DNA from: Venturia oleaginea
Lineage: Eukaryota > Ascomycota > Dothideomycetes > Venturiales > Venturiaceae
Direction of reading: 5' to 3'
Assembly: GCA_013176395.1 (NCBI GenBank)
Contig: JABMLP010000005.1
Span: 1,798,001-1,862,000 of the forward strand
Length of the DNA: 64,000 nt
Made by a program: the position numbers and the translations under genes. The notes under the pieces are model-generated. The model saw only the letters and a program-made list of their open reading frames with translations. It was not told the origin of the DNA and did not search any database. Below, in pieces: positions 54,830-64,000 of this stretch (position 1 is the stretch's first letter; every line of letters begins with the position of its first letter).

Positions 54830-55901
54830 TTGTCTTTGTTACTGTCCTTCCATCGAAGCTGTTGCTTTGCCGCATTACTAAGGGAGTCTATATGATTAGC
54901 GATATATGTATAGGGACTTCCACACGGGTTAGTATATTTATATCCCATGTAGATCTGACGGCGGCTAAAAGTTTGGGTTTGCGATTATTCGCGGGGGATC
55001 TAGGTTTGCTCAGGTTCGAGGTTGGCGTGAGGGAGACAATGGGTATACTCAAATCTCGTGGATAAAGGACATGGCAGATACATACCGTTGGTGACATGTG
55101 AAGCAGGCTGAGTTGTTAGTATTCAGATTTGACCCAGTAAACGTTGATTTATGTCTTGGCGCAACTCGAAATCCCCTTCCCTCAATCACCGCAAGCCACG
55201 ACACCCAAAGGATAAACCTTTGATCTTACAAATAGACAGCGACAACGCAAAAGTCACAATTCCGGTCACCGCGTAACGCCACGCGAAGGCGGCTGTGCAG
55301 GCGCCAATTCACAGCCTCGATCTTCCACTTCAACATCACCAACATCAATCAACATTCATTGCGACTGCAATCCAGTCATTGTTCCGCCGAGCTCGAAGCT
55401 CTCTGACGTTACTGGAGAGATAATCCTCGGATAGAGGAAGCTCATTCGCTAGGTAACAGTCTGGTGCCTGACTCACAAGAGACGAGCACTGATTACGGTT
55501 TAGCGTCTGGTTGAGGAGTCAGGCTGCAGAGGGATCTACCAAGAGTCTTTATAGATGGAGCGGTTCCTTTCAAGGAATTGATGCTTCTTCTTCCACTTCC
55601 TCTTTGATTTGGAGGCTCTATAGGTATGTTTGCTTCTTCTTAGTCATCGGAGGCAGCCTTGTGTTATACAGATCGGAGATGTGATGGAGAAACAAGCCAA
55701 CCAGTACGATTCGCAGATTATACGAGGACCACCGACAATAACGATTACCTGGAACTCAACACCATATCGTTTCTTATGATCGACCTGGGAAAGTTGAACA
55801 CTTTCAAACATTTTGCTACTGCATAAGACTGGACAACTCCTGCAAACAACCCAGCAAATCGAAAACCAAAATTCGCTTTGAGGTCAAAGCGATCTTTCAA
55901 A
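54830..55901. other. Intergenic, no supported gene
   Basis: About 1.07 kb: Zip4 3' region, then a probable promoter and long leader of the RBR ligase gene. No exon or RNA gene supported. Confidence 0.45.
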
Positions 55902-57389
55902 ATGGAACAAACAGGAAGACAACGAATGTGGCAGCGGCTTCGACAGCGATTTCAGCGCCCCAATCTCCCGCCGTTAACCATACTACCTCCAACAATGACG
56001 GAGACTCCGAAAGAGAATGTGGCCTCGCCACGGCCTAAACAATGCTGTGGTGTCTGCACTGATTCAGAGACTTTGGCGGGACCATTGAAATTGATATGTC
56101 GAGGGTAAGCCAAGCATTCTAGCACAGCGTTCCGCCATCGGAAGAAGCGAAGTTGTCTATTATCGAACTGAAGTCTCGTAATTTGAGATCGATATTCACA
56201 AATTTTTGGCAATCTCTCTCTCAAGATCGTCAGCGATTTGTCGATATTCATCTAAAGTAAGAGACTTTAAATCTTTTTACATGCGCTCGAGAAAATGAGT
56301 CTGGTTCATCTTTGTTAATGTTGAGAGGTGCTAACATTTTGAAGCTGCACTACACAGTATTGTCAAAAGTGTATACGAGAGCTATTCTTGCGAGCCATCA
56401 AGTCGCCGTCTAGCATGCCGGCCAAGTGCTGCGAGATGATCCCAATTCACGTTGGATCCAAGCACTTGAGTAAAGAAGAGGCAGCCGAGTACCGGACCAA
56501 GTTTGAGGAGTGGAAAACAGACGCTAAAGATCGGGTGTATTGCCCAAAACCTACTTGCTCGGCATTCATACCCCTGAAACAGTTACGCGCAGCAGGCAAA
56601 ATACCGAGAGAGGCGGGTGGAAAAGAGAAGAGAGATTCGAAGGATCCGGTCGCTCCTTCCCTTGAACAAGCGCCACCTTCAATCGATTGTCCGAAATGCA
56701 CAACAGTCATATGCATAAAGTGCAAGTCGGTCGCCCACCCAATGGAGCCTTGTACGGCAGCGGATACTGAGAACGACGAGATGCTCGCTTTGCTTTCAAA
56801 GTGGGGCTACAAACGCTGCTATCGATGCGGCCATGGTACTCGTAGAATGTTCGGATGCTCCCATATGCAATGCATTTGCGGTGCTCATTGGTGCTGGGGT
56901 TGCGAGAGGAGCTTCCTTGAGTGCGACACACAGGGTGGATGCGAGGACGACAACGAGGACTATAACGACGATATAGACTACGACTCAGAACAGGAAGAGG
57001 TCGATCTAGGAGATAGCATCTTTTCGACTGCAGGGAATGGCAGCGAAACTTCTCCAGCGGAGGAAGACTCGCCCGACCCTGCAGCCATAGGCCCAATGAC
57101 TGAACGAGAAGCCCGCCGACAACAACGAGCCGAAAATCTCGATGCCCGAGGCGAGCGGTACTGGGAAGAACAAGATATGGACTTTGGCTCGGAACCAAGC
57201 GATGACTTACATGGTGTATGGGGATGCGAGCACAATTGGACTGTTCGGGTGGAGGCTACTCAAGACGAGGACGAGGATGAAGTCCAGTGTCATGAGTGTT
57301 GGGATCCAGTCACCGAAAAGTCTCAAGTGCGCTACTGCACATACTGCGGCTTACTGGCTTGCAGCAGATGCGCGGAGAAGGAAAATTAG
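55902..57389 (+). CDS. RBR-type E3 ubiquitin ligase
   Basis: Exons 55902-56104 and 56345-57389 (415 aa). RING-between-RING ligases take ubiquitin from E2 onto a RING2 cysteine, then onto substrate. RING1 starts CCGVCTDSETLAG and, across the 240-nt intron, continues GCTTQYCQKCIRELFLRA; the acceptor at 56344 is the one that completes this motif in frame. IBR-like cysteines follow (YCPKPTCSAF, DCPKCTTVICIKC). RING2 is RCYRCGHGTRRMFGCSHMQC with ICGAHWCWGC; its catalytic Cys should be the one in FGCSHMQC or just after. The C-terminal third is acidic, then has another Cys-rich segment (QCHECWDP, RYCTYCGLLACSRC), a possible extra zinc site. The substrate is unknown. Confidence 0.85.
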
Positions 57390-58003
57390 TAGAATGACTC
57401 CCACATGGAATGTGTGACAACTATGTTGTTCTCGCGTACACAGCTATATCGTACAGAGCTAAGAGGGAAGTGAGCTGATAGCTATGAGCAATCATGAAAT
57501 ACATAAATCTCTCCCTTGCTCTTGTCTTCACATCACTTACTAGTGCTATGGCCTGGTTCGTGGTATAAACTACATCCACGTTTGCCGAGCAAAGCCAGAA
57601 TAATGATGGGTGACAGTTGGTGGAACGTCATGAAAGGAACGCGCGTAGACGATTCCGCGTTGTTTTGATTCTTGTTCCGCCAATGTAATGGAACGCAGGA
57701 AAGGTGTTTGTTGCTGACCTTCCATCTGAGCTCATTTGGCTTAGTTCTAGGCCGCCGTCACGCCAACTTTGAACTACCACACGGGAAACTCCCTTGTCGC
57801 CAGACAATCACGATGATACAGAATACAATCCCGTCCAAGCCATGATCACAATAACACTCTTCTGCGCGTAGCGCTTACCATATCGCTACCCAGACATCCT
57901 CTTTCAAGCCCGAGTCTGATATTTCCTCCGCACCGTACCGCCAAGTCCCTCCCTCTCCCAACACCAATTCATCACGTCCGCCTTTACTGGTACGAGTGTT
58001 TTG
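57390..58003. other. Intergenic, no supported gene
   Basis: The 3' region of the RBR gene and the promoter side of EFR3. Nothing else seen. Confidence 0.5.
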
Positions 58004-61000
58004 ATGGAAGCCATACGTCAGAAATGCCGGCCGAAGCATCAGGTCCTGGTTCTGAAGTGCTACCCGCGCCACCAGAAGAACAATGTCGAGGTCAAGCCCA
58101 ATTCCAGCGAGCTCAGCTACCTGTTATACTATGCGAGCACTCGCCGGAGTAAATTGCAGAAGGTCGGCGATTTTCTGGACAAAAGAACCACCAGTGACGT
58201 GTGGAAGGGACGCATTGGGTGTGTGCAGAGTCGCGCAATTAAGTACCAAAGAAATAGAAGGCGGCTGACACCTGTGGTAGAAATGTCCAAGTCACCCTCC
58301 AAATCCTCAAGGCACTCATTGAGAAGACTCCTCGCGATCTGCCCCTGTACGCCTCTGCCCTTCTTCGTATCTTTCGAACAATATTACAGTCCAACGATGT
58401 AACAATGATTGAAGAGACGGTGCCTACCTTCGAGACATTTTGCGCCTACCAAGATCCAGCCAACCTCAGTGCGGACCAGGACTTTCTCCGACAATATGAG
58501 CAAATCATCCGCATGTACGCGACATGCGCTTCCAAAGACACGCCAATACAAGTGAAGACTGCGAAAACAGTGCCTGTTTTGATACGCTTCAGAAAAGCTG
58601 GCTTGGAGGCTATCAAGGCCATAGCTGCAGCCGAGATTCTCAATTCCGAAACAAGTAAACAGTTGTCTATAATCATCCCGGTCATACTGGAAAATGTCTA
58701 CTCAGAAAATGGCCAGTACTTAACAATGCTGGAGCGGCGCGAGGAAGAGAAGGTTGAGCAAGAGAAGGAGATTGCGCTGCGACGGAGACAGAGCATATCT
58801 ACGGTACGAACAGTTGAGACGGGCGAAGGAGATCCTGCTGCTGCTTCGGGGACAACAGAAGCGGCAGACAGGATGGCCGAACAAGAGGCGGCAGTCATTG
58901 CGCTGGAGGCCCTCAAGAAGGTCTTCTCCATGGCACCTCGTGGCCAACTGCGACTCACTACGGCCGAAGTACTCAAATTCATGGCGAAGAGGGTAAACCC
59001 AAAAATCCACTTTCCCGCAACGGAAATGGTCAGCCTCATATCTGGTAGCTGGCCGTGTACGCTGTGGTCTTTTATCTGTAGTTGGGCACCGGTACAGGAC
59101 CGCTATATTATTCTTGTCACAGCCATGGAGACATTGATACATAGTTCAATCGTCGAGGACGACTTGGAGAGGCAGTATGTTTTAGCTACACTTATCGGCT
59201 GGCTTCTGAGCTCGTCCGACATCAACTTTATTGGTCTCAGCGTCATGGATGTTCTTGTGGGCCTCATTCAGCACATTCTTGGACTCCTACAACTTGGAGG
59301 AAAATGGCATCAAACGATATCACAGCAACCGCCAGTTGACAGCGGAGAGGGTCGTGCTTCGATATATGCGTCTCAACGAGGCCAAACTTCACCCCGAGTT
59401 GCCGCCGCGACGGAAGTGATACAAATGCCATCGCCCATGCGGCGCCAATTGTTAGAACAACTTCAGCGATGTATTGGCGGTCTTGCTGTTCACGTTTACT
59501 ACTCTGATCAGATCTCGGACATGGTCACTGCCATTCTGTCACGCTTGAAGCAACCTGGCTATTCTACCATTCCGTCAACAGCAAGTGCGATCGAGAACCC
59601 TGCTGCTATGGCAGATGCAGTGGCCAGCTCAATCAGTTTGTCGGAAAAGCCAAACGTGGATGGATTCTTCTCTTTTGACACAGCTCGCGTGTCCGCTCTC
59701 CAGTCAATCAAGGAAATCATCTCGTGGGCGAATTGGACGAAGCCCGATGGCTCCATTGGGTCTACCGTGCGAAGCCCCATCCCCGTTGATGTCTGGGAAG
59801 GCACACAATGGCTTCTCCGAGACCCAAACTGGGCTGGTCGAGTTGCGTACGTGGAACCTCTGCTACAATGGATGAAGCTTGAGCTCAAAAATCATGACTT
59901 GATTGTCCCAGAGGAGGAACCAAAGAGGAGAAAGGGTGATAAAAAGGAAAATGGTGGCAAGGATACCCTCGCGCGACGTGCAGTTTCCAATGCTTCACAG
60001 CGAGATATCTCTCCAAAGCGCAAGAGGAATACATTCCTTCAATTACTCCACTTGGCAATCTACGAAAACGCCCACCAATACGCGGAATCAGAAGCAGATA
60101 TCAACTTGCTTCATCTTCTCCTCACGACACTCATTCAGCGACTCGGTGTCAATGCTGTTCAGCATGGTCTTCCCATGGTCCTTCGCCTCCAGGAGGATAT
60201 ACCCAGCATCGAATCGCCTCTCGCAAAAATCAATGTCGCTAGTCTTGTACATGGCTACTTATGGGCTCTGAGTGTGAACTTCAGCTTCGATGCGGCTAGC
60301 ACGGGACGAGATATTATGAACGAGGTGTCACGACGAATAAACCACAATCTTTGGCTTCAGACCATCAAGATGCCGCCATTGTCTATTGAGCAAATTGCTC
60401 AAAAGGAAGCCAGAGAACGGCACAGGGTTGTGTCGCAAGACATCATACAGAACGAAGCCATCATACCATTTGACAAAAGAAATGCATTGGTCAACAAAAT
60501 CTGTGAAGGCTACTCTGTTAGTCTTTATTCACCTCCAACATCTCCACCACAGTCTCCAAATCGACAATTCTCGCAACCTATTCTTGGAACTGTTGGTCGT
60601 ACAGGTTCAATGACGGCCCCAAAAGCGAATTCCAAACTACCCCAAAGTATCAGGGATGAGCTCCTTGCTGATTGGACCAAAGAGTTGGTCATCGCGGCAA
60701 CAACTGGAAAATTGGAGGGCTCAAGATCTGCTTCCTTGCAAGGATCAAGCAGTCCTACTATCGGACCGACTTCGAGGCATTTAACTGTGGGGATCAATGG
60801 TCTATCCGCACATGGAGAGGGTGCCACATCGCCTCGTCGCTCCCACACACATCATCACCATGGTACACGAGACAGTCGGCCCAATTCCGCAGCATTCGGG
60901 CTCATTCCTGGCTCTGCAATGCGTGAGGCACTCTCCATCTCTTCAAGACCACATTCTAGCAGTGTGCGAAGCAGGCGCGCGAGCGTGAGCGTGAGCGCGA

Positions 61001-61782
61001 GCGCGAGCCCTACGCCATATTCAACCACATCATCCGTTCGTAGTGCAGTGAGAGTGGACGATCTCAAGAGGGTGCTGAGTGGTGGCCCGATGCCTTTCGC
61101 TCCACCAAGTCGAGGTGAGGAAGAAGGAGATGAGTCTGGTAGTGATAGCATGGTGTCATACGCAGGCAGCGATATCAGTTATGCACCTTATGCTAACAAC
61201 AACGCTGTACTTCCAGTAGGCACGGTCGTTTCCCCAGTCGTTGAGCGAGCAGAAGAAGATATATTTGGAGAAGCTGATGCCAGAGATCACGATGAAGCAA
61301 CAGTGGGCTCACTCACTCCGAGACCTACGACGGCCGTTCATAAGAAGTCAAGTATGGAATCAGCTAAGGCTGGCCGAAAGGCGAGCATCAGCTCAAATGA
61401 TCGAGATAGCATTCCGCCTGTCCCTCCACTACCGGAAGGTCTCCGATCGGGTGTCAACTCTCCACCTCCTATCGTTTCACCGCCTCCTGCTTCACCACCA
61501 GCGCCACATTCCGATCATGTTGGTGTGGTTCATAGTTCATCACTTCGTTCTCGTCCGCAATCACTGAGCTCCGAGTCAATGCGCAATGGCCAAAGACCGA
61601 GAATTGCAGTGTCCACATCAAACAGTGATTGGAGGAATAGTCGGGCCACAAGTGGAACGGCTGGAGGGTGGAATGCGAGGGAGTTACTGGACGACATTGA
61701 TGCAGAGTCGCTGGGGAGTCCCGGAAGCTTAGGAGGCGCAGGCAAGGCGCTGGTCTTCCTGGGAGGGCGACCACCTTATTAA
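58004..61782 (+). CDS. efr3: EFR3, plasma-membrane anchor of PI 4-kinase
   Basis: Exons 58004-58218 and 58281-61782 (1238 aa). EFR3 is a helical-repeat protein that tethers the Stt4 phosphatidylinositol 4-kinase complex at the plasma membrane. The start MEAIRQKCRPKHQVLVLKCY is characteristic and its Cys residues are candidates for palmitoylation. NSSELSYLLYYASTRRSKLQ and, after splicing, GRIGNVQVTLQILKALIEKT follow. The armadillo/HEAT-like body runs to about residue 740 (INFIGLSVMDVLVGLIQHIL; SALQSIKEIISWANW). The remaining third is Ser/Pro-rich and disordered, with a low-complexity SVSVSASASP stretch from a GAGCGX repeat (about 60980-61010). The single intron has a weak GTGTGT donor but an exact frame. 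Confidence 0.92.
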
Positions 61783-62353
61783 TTTGTGCTTGGAGTGTCT
61801 TGAGAAGGGAGATTTTGGGTAACACATTGGGGTTTGTGGCTGTGGATCTTTTCAATTACCTTCATACTACCTCTTATTCCGTTTGAAAAATTCTGTTTGC
61901 GAGGCCTTGAGGCTGTGATTGGGACTTATACGGTGAAGAAGCTTGTTTCATTTGAGCGATGGCGCTGGAGAGCCCAGGTTTGATTGTTTTCTGTACATTG
62001 TGTGCATTGTGTGCATACTGGAATGGTGTACTTCATGGCGGAGATTGCCGATAACCTCGTCTGTGAATGTTTCTGAAAGAATATAATCCGTAAAGCATTC
62101 TCTCTTCGACTATATAGCGTGATTCGTTAGTGTAGAGATGTTTGATTCAGCAATTATCCCCCGCTCTTAATCAGATGGAGACGGAAGAGTTGCTGGACGC
62201 TGTGGAAAATATACACTCTGTGAGGTATCAATACCTCGACCAGAAATAGCCCCAGGAAACGGTATTTTTTGAATACGAGTGAATAGAGTTGATGAAGCGA
62301 CTGTGATTCAATTGTGGTCACATGTTTTATTGCTTAGTAAATACCACTGGCAG
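61783..62353. other. Intergenic, no supported gene
   Basis: The EFR3 3' region and left flank of a pogo derivative. A short duplicated ATTGTGTGC lies at about 61995-62012. Confidence 0.5.
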
Positions 62354-62355
62354 TA

Positions 62356-63463
62356 ACGTGTTTCACCACTCACTTGGCCACCCCAACCACTAAATTTCAA
62401 GTCATCGTGCGATAAACCTCCCACCAATACAGCTTTTATTAAAATAATTCTAACAATACATTCTTTACGTATTTGGGCATCGATTAATCTTATGACCTTG
62501 AATACCGCAGCCACTACATGTTGGTAATGCTCGCTGTCGTACGACGACTTCCTGATCTTGAACACTATCTGTAGAGCTATTTTCGCATCCCTCGACCAAG
62601 AACTGACCCTGTTGAGCTTGTAAAACGCCTCCATATGCAATATGTCGTCTACGATACTGTTGCTTCTGTTTTCGTCGTTGGTTCTCTGTACGAAGCTTCC
62701 TATTCTCTTCTGCAAGTATTACTGCTGAATTCATTGCGACTTGACATCCTTTGATGAATTGACCAATTGCTTGACTACTTGGGCTCTGAGATTGGTGATG
62801 AAGAAGATTTCGGACGAGCTGAGCCTGCTGCTCAAGCTGAGCTATCGTACGAGGAGTTTCTGACGTCCACTGTGGCGCTACTCCATGGGGTGTACCTGGT
62901 GGTGAGGGCGTCTCTTCAACACGCTGAAACCACGCGTTGATTGTCGCTGGATCTTCGCATTTTGCACGCTGTGAATGGAATTTACGATTCCACTTCGTAC
63001 AAAGCTCCGGCTGAGCGTTGATGAAGCGGGATACCCAGTTCTTCCCGATTAATGACGGTGGAGGATTCGTACCGCGTTTTTCGAGTAAAGCGTTTGCCAT
63101 TCGTCGTACGTCGATAATTTGGGGCGGAAATCCTCGTCGATCAAGGTCTAGGATCCACTGAACCAGAGCCTGCTCTTCATGTATTTGTAACTTCCTCTTT
63201 TGGTGGTTAGATTCGCTTCGTGGTTTACCACCTTGAAGACGAGACTGAAGTGTAGATCGAGGAATATCGTACGACGCTGGGATTTGACGTTGACTTAAAT
63301 TTGGATTAGTTTGAAAGCTCTGCTTCGCAAGAAGTAATCTAGCCTCTTTGCAAGCCGATCCGGGGGTTGGTGTTGACATTATCGCGATAATTGTACGAAG
63401 GGATTAGACTTTTTGGTTGGGTGGCCATGTGAGTGGGGTGGCCAAGTGAATGGTGAAACACGT
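62356..63463 (-). mobile_element. Internally deleted pogo-type element
   Basis: An 1108-bp element flanked by TA (62354-62355 and 63464-63465), with terminal inverted repeats starting ACGTGTTTCACCACTCACTT and containing GGCCACCCCA. Its length is well below that of full pogo elements because the catalytic core is missing. Its single open frame is intact. It belongs to a family distinct from the 27.7/43.3 kb pair, though the termini share the ACGT start and a CACC motif. Confidence 0.88.
62465..63379 (-). CDS. DDE-less pogo transposase derivative (DNA-binding + zinc knuckle)
   Basis: An uninterrupted 304-aa frame. The N-terminus (MSTPTPGSACKEARLLLAKQ) leads into a helix-turn-helix region (ASYDIPRSTLQSRLQGGKPR) and a Tc5/CENP-B-type region (EEQALVQWILDLDRRGFPP, then NWVSRFINAQPELCTKWNRK). 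Where the DDE core should begin, after NAWFQRV, the protein jumps to ETPSPPGTPHGVAPQWTSET, the post-catalytic part. A coiled coil follows (IAQLEQQAQLVRNLL) and then a C-terminal zinc knuckle, CSGCGIQGHKINRC. No catalytic Asp motif remains. It cannot transpose itself; it could bind element ends and act as a trans repressor, or be a young domestication. Those roles are inference. Confidence 0.8.
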   Translation of the reverse strand: MSTPTPGSACKEARLLLAKQSFQTNPNLSQRQIPASYDIPRSTLQSRLQGGKPRSESNHQKRKLQIHEEQALVQWILDLDRRGFPPQIIDVRRMANALLEKRGTNPPPSLIGKNWVSRFINAQPELCTKWNRKFHSQRAKCEDPATINAWFQRVEETPSPPGTPHGVAPQWTSETPRTIAQLEQQAQLVRNLLHHQSQSPSSQAIGQFIKGCQVAMNSAVILAEENRKLRTENQRRKQKQQYRRRHIAYGGVLQAQQGQFLVEGCENSSTDSVQDQEVVVRQRALPTCSGCGIQGHKINRCPNT

Positions 63464-63477
63464 TAAGTTAACTGTGA

Positions 63478-64000
63478 ACGTGTTTCACCACTCAGTGGGC
63501 CACCCCAGTCAGTGGGCACCTCATCAAAAAGTCCATTCTCTTCGTACAATAATTGCGATAATGTCAACACCAACGCCTGAATCAGCCCACAAAGAGGCTA
63601 GATTACTTGTTGCGAAGCAACGAAGCAAAGCTTTCAAAAGAATCAAAATTCAAGTCAACGTCAAATCTCAGCGTTGTACGATATATCTCGAGCTACACTT
63701 CAGCGTCGTCTCAAAGGCATCAAACCACAGAGCGAATCCAAGCACAAAAAGCGAAAGTTACAACTACATGAAGAGCAGGCTCTAGTTCAGTGGATCCTGG
63801 ACCTTGATCGACGCGGATTTCCCCCTCAGATTATTGACGTACGACAAATGGCAAATGTTTTACTCGAAAAACGTGGTACAGAACCTCCACCACAACCAGT
63901 CGGGAAGAACTGGGTATCCCGCTTTATCTCCACTCAAACTGAGCTTCGTACAAAGTGGAATCGCAAATTCCATTCACAACGTGCAAAATACGAAGATCCA
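63478..64000 (+). mobile_element. Second pogo element, cut by window end
   Basis: Begins with the same terminal repeat (ACGTGTTTCACCACTCAGTG) 14 bp beyond the neighbouring element and points the other way. The preceding dinucleotide is GA rather than TA, so the target duplication is altered. The right end lies outside the window. Confidence 0.85.
63561..64000 (+). pseudogene. pogo transposase, frameshifted, partial
   Basis: Starts MSTPTPESAHKEARLLVAKQ like its neighbour. A tandem duplication of the 8 bases CGAAGCAA (63613-63628) then throws it out of frame. The family sequence resumes in another frame (ALYDISRATLQRRLKGIK, EEQALVQWILDLDRRGFPP, NWVSRFISTQTELRTKWNRK) and is open to the window end. 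Whether the DDE core is present cannot be seen. Confidence 0.8.

Noticed and set aside
58698..59142. Minus-strand frames of 113 and 140 codons in EFR3
   Set aside because: They are antisense to conserved EFR3 repeats and lack their own motifs.

Overview
The window reads as nuclear DNA of a filamentous ascomycete (Pezizomycotina; Leotiomycetes is possible but unproven). The reasons are many small introns (mostly 45-110 nt, with CTAAC/CTGAC-like branch sites), an AcuK/ERT1-type zinc-cluster activator, Zip4, Cenp-Q, EFR3 and Uds1 orthologues, a dispersed 5S rRNA gene and pogo/Fot1-type transposons. Most genes below were rebuilt exon by exon. Reading frames close across every splice junction in the models given, and exon coordinates are in each entry.

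Layout. 0.4-9.8 kb holds accessory genes: an F-box-like protein, a secreted type-B carboxylesterase, an M20 amidohydrolase and a zinc-cluster regulator. A gene-poor stretch with a tRNA-Ala relic follows (9.8-13.4 kb). 13.4-27 kb is dense and mostly housekeeping: mitoribosomal uL30m, RFC1, an SDR, an acidic small protein, an OSGIN-like flavoprotein, RPB3, mitochondrial GrpE and a PrpF-like gene with a frameshift. 27.7-29.5 kb is a pogo-type transposon. After it come a Uds1 septation protein and a 4.2 kb gene-free region. 37.1-42.7 kb is mitochondrial and trafficking: mitochondrial Phe-tRNA synthetase with a 5S rRNA gene inside its first intron, a dicarboxylate-type carrier with a 5-nt exon, frataxin and AP-3 sigma. 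A second transposon copy, inverted relative to the first, sits at 43.3-45.1 kb. The rest is PRPP synthetase, Cenp-Q, ERT1/AcuK, Zip4/Spo22, an RBR ubiquitin ligase and EFR3. Two related pogo elements end the window, divergent and 14 bp apart.

Functional themes. Several genes serve mitochondria (uL30m, Mge1, Phe-tRNA synthetase, carrier, frataxin). Several pairs are divergent with only 140-290 bp between start codons, so they probably share promoters. Nothing suggests a biosynthetic cluster or a single co-regulated pathway.

The most notable observations are the nested 5S rRNA gene, the 5-nt micro-exon that encodes the signature lysine of a carrier, two GC-AG introns, a transposon pair sharing the same disabling lesions, and an internally deleted pogo element that still encodes an intact DNA-binding plus zinc-knuckle protein without a catalytic core.
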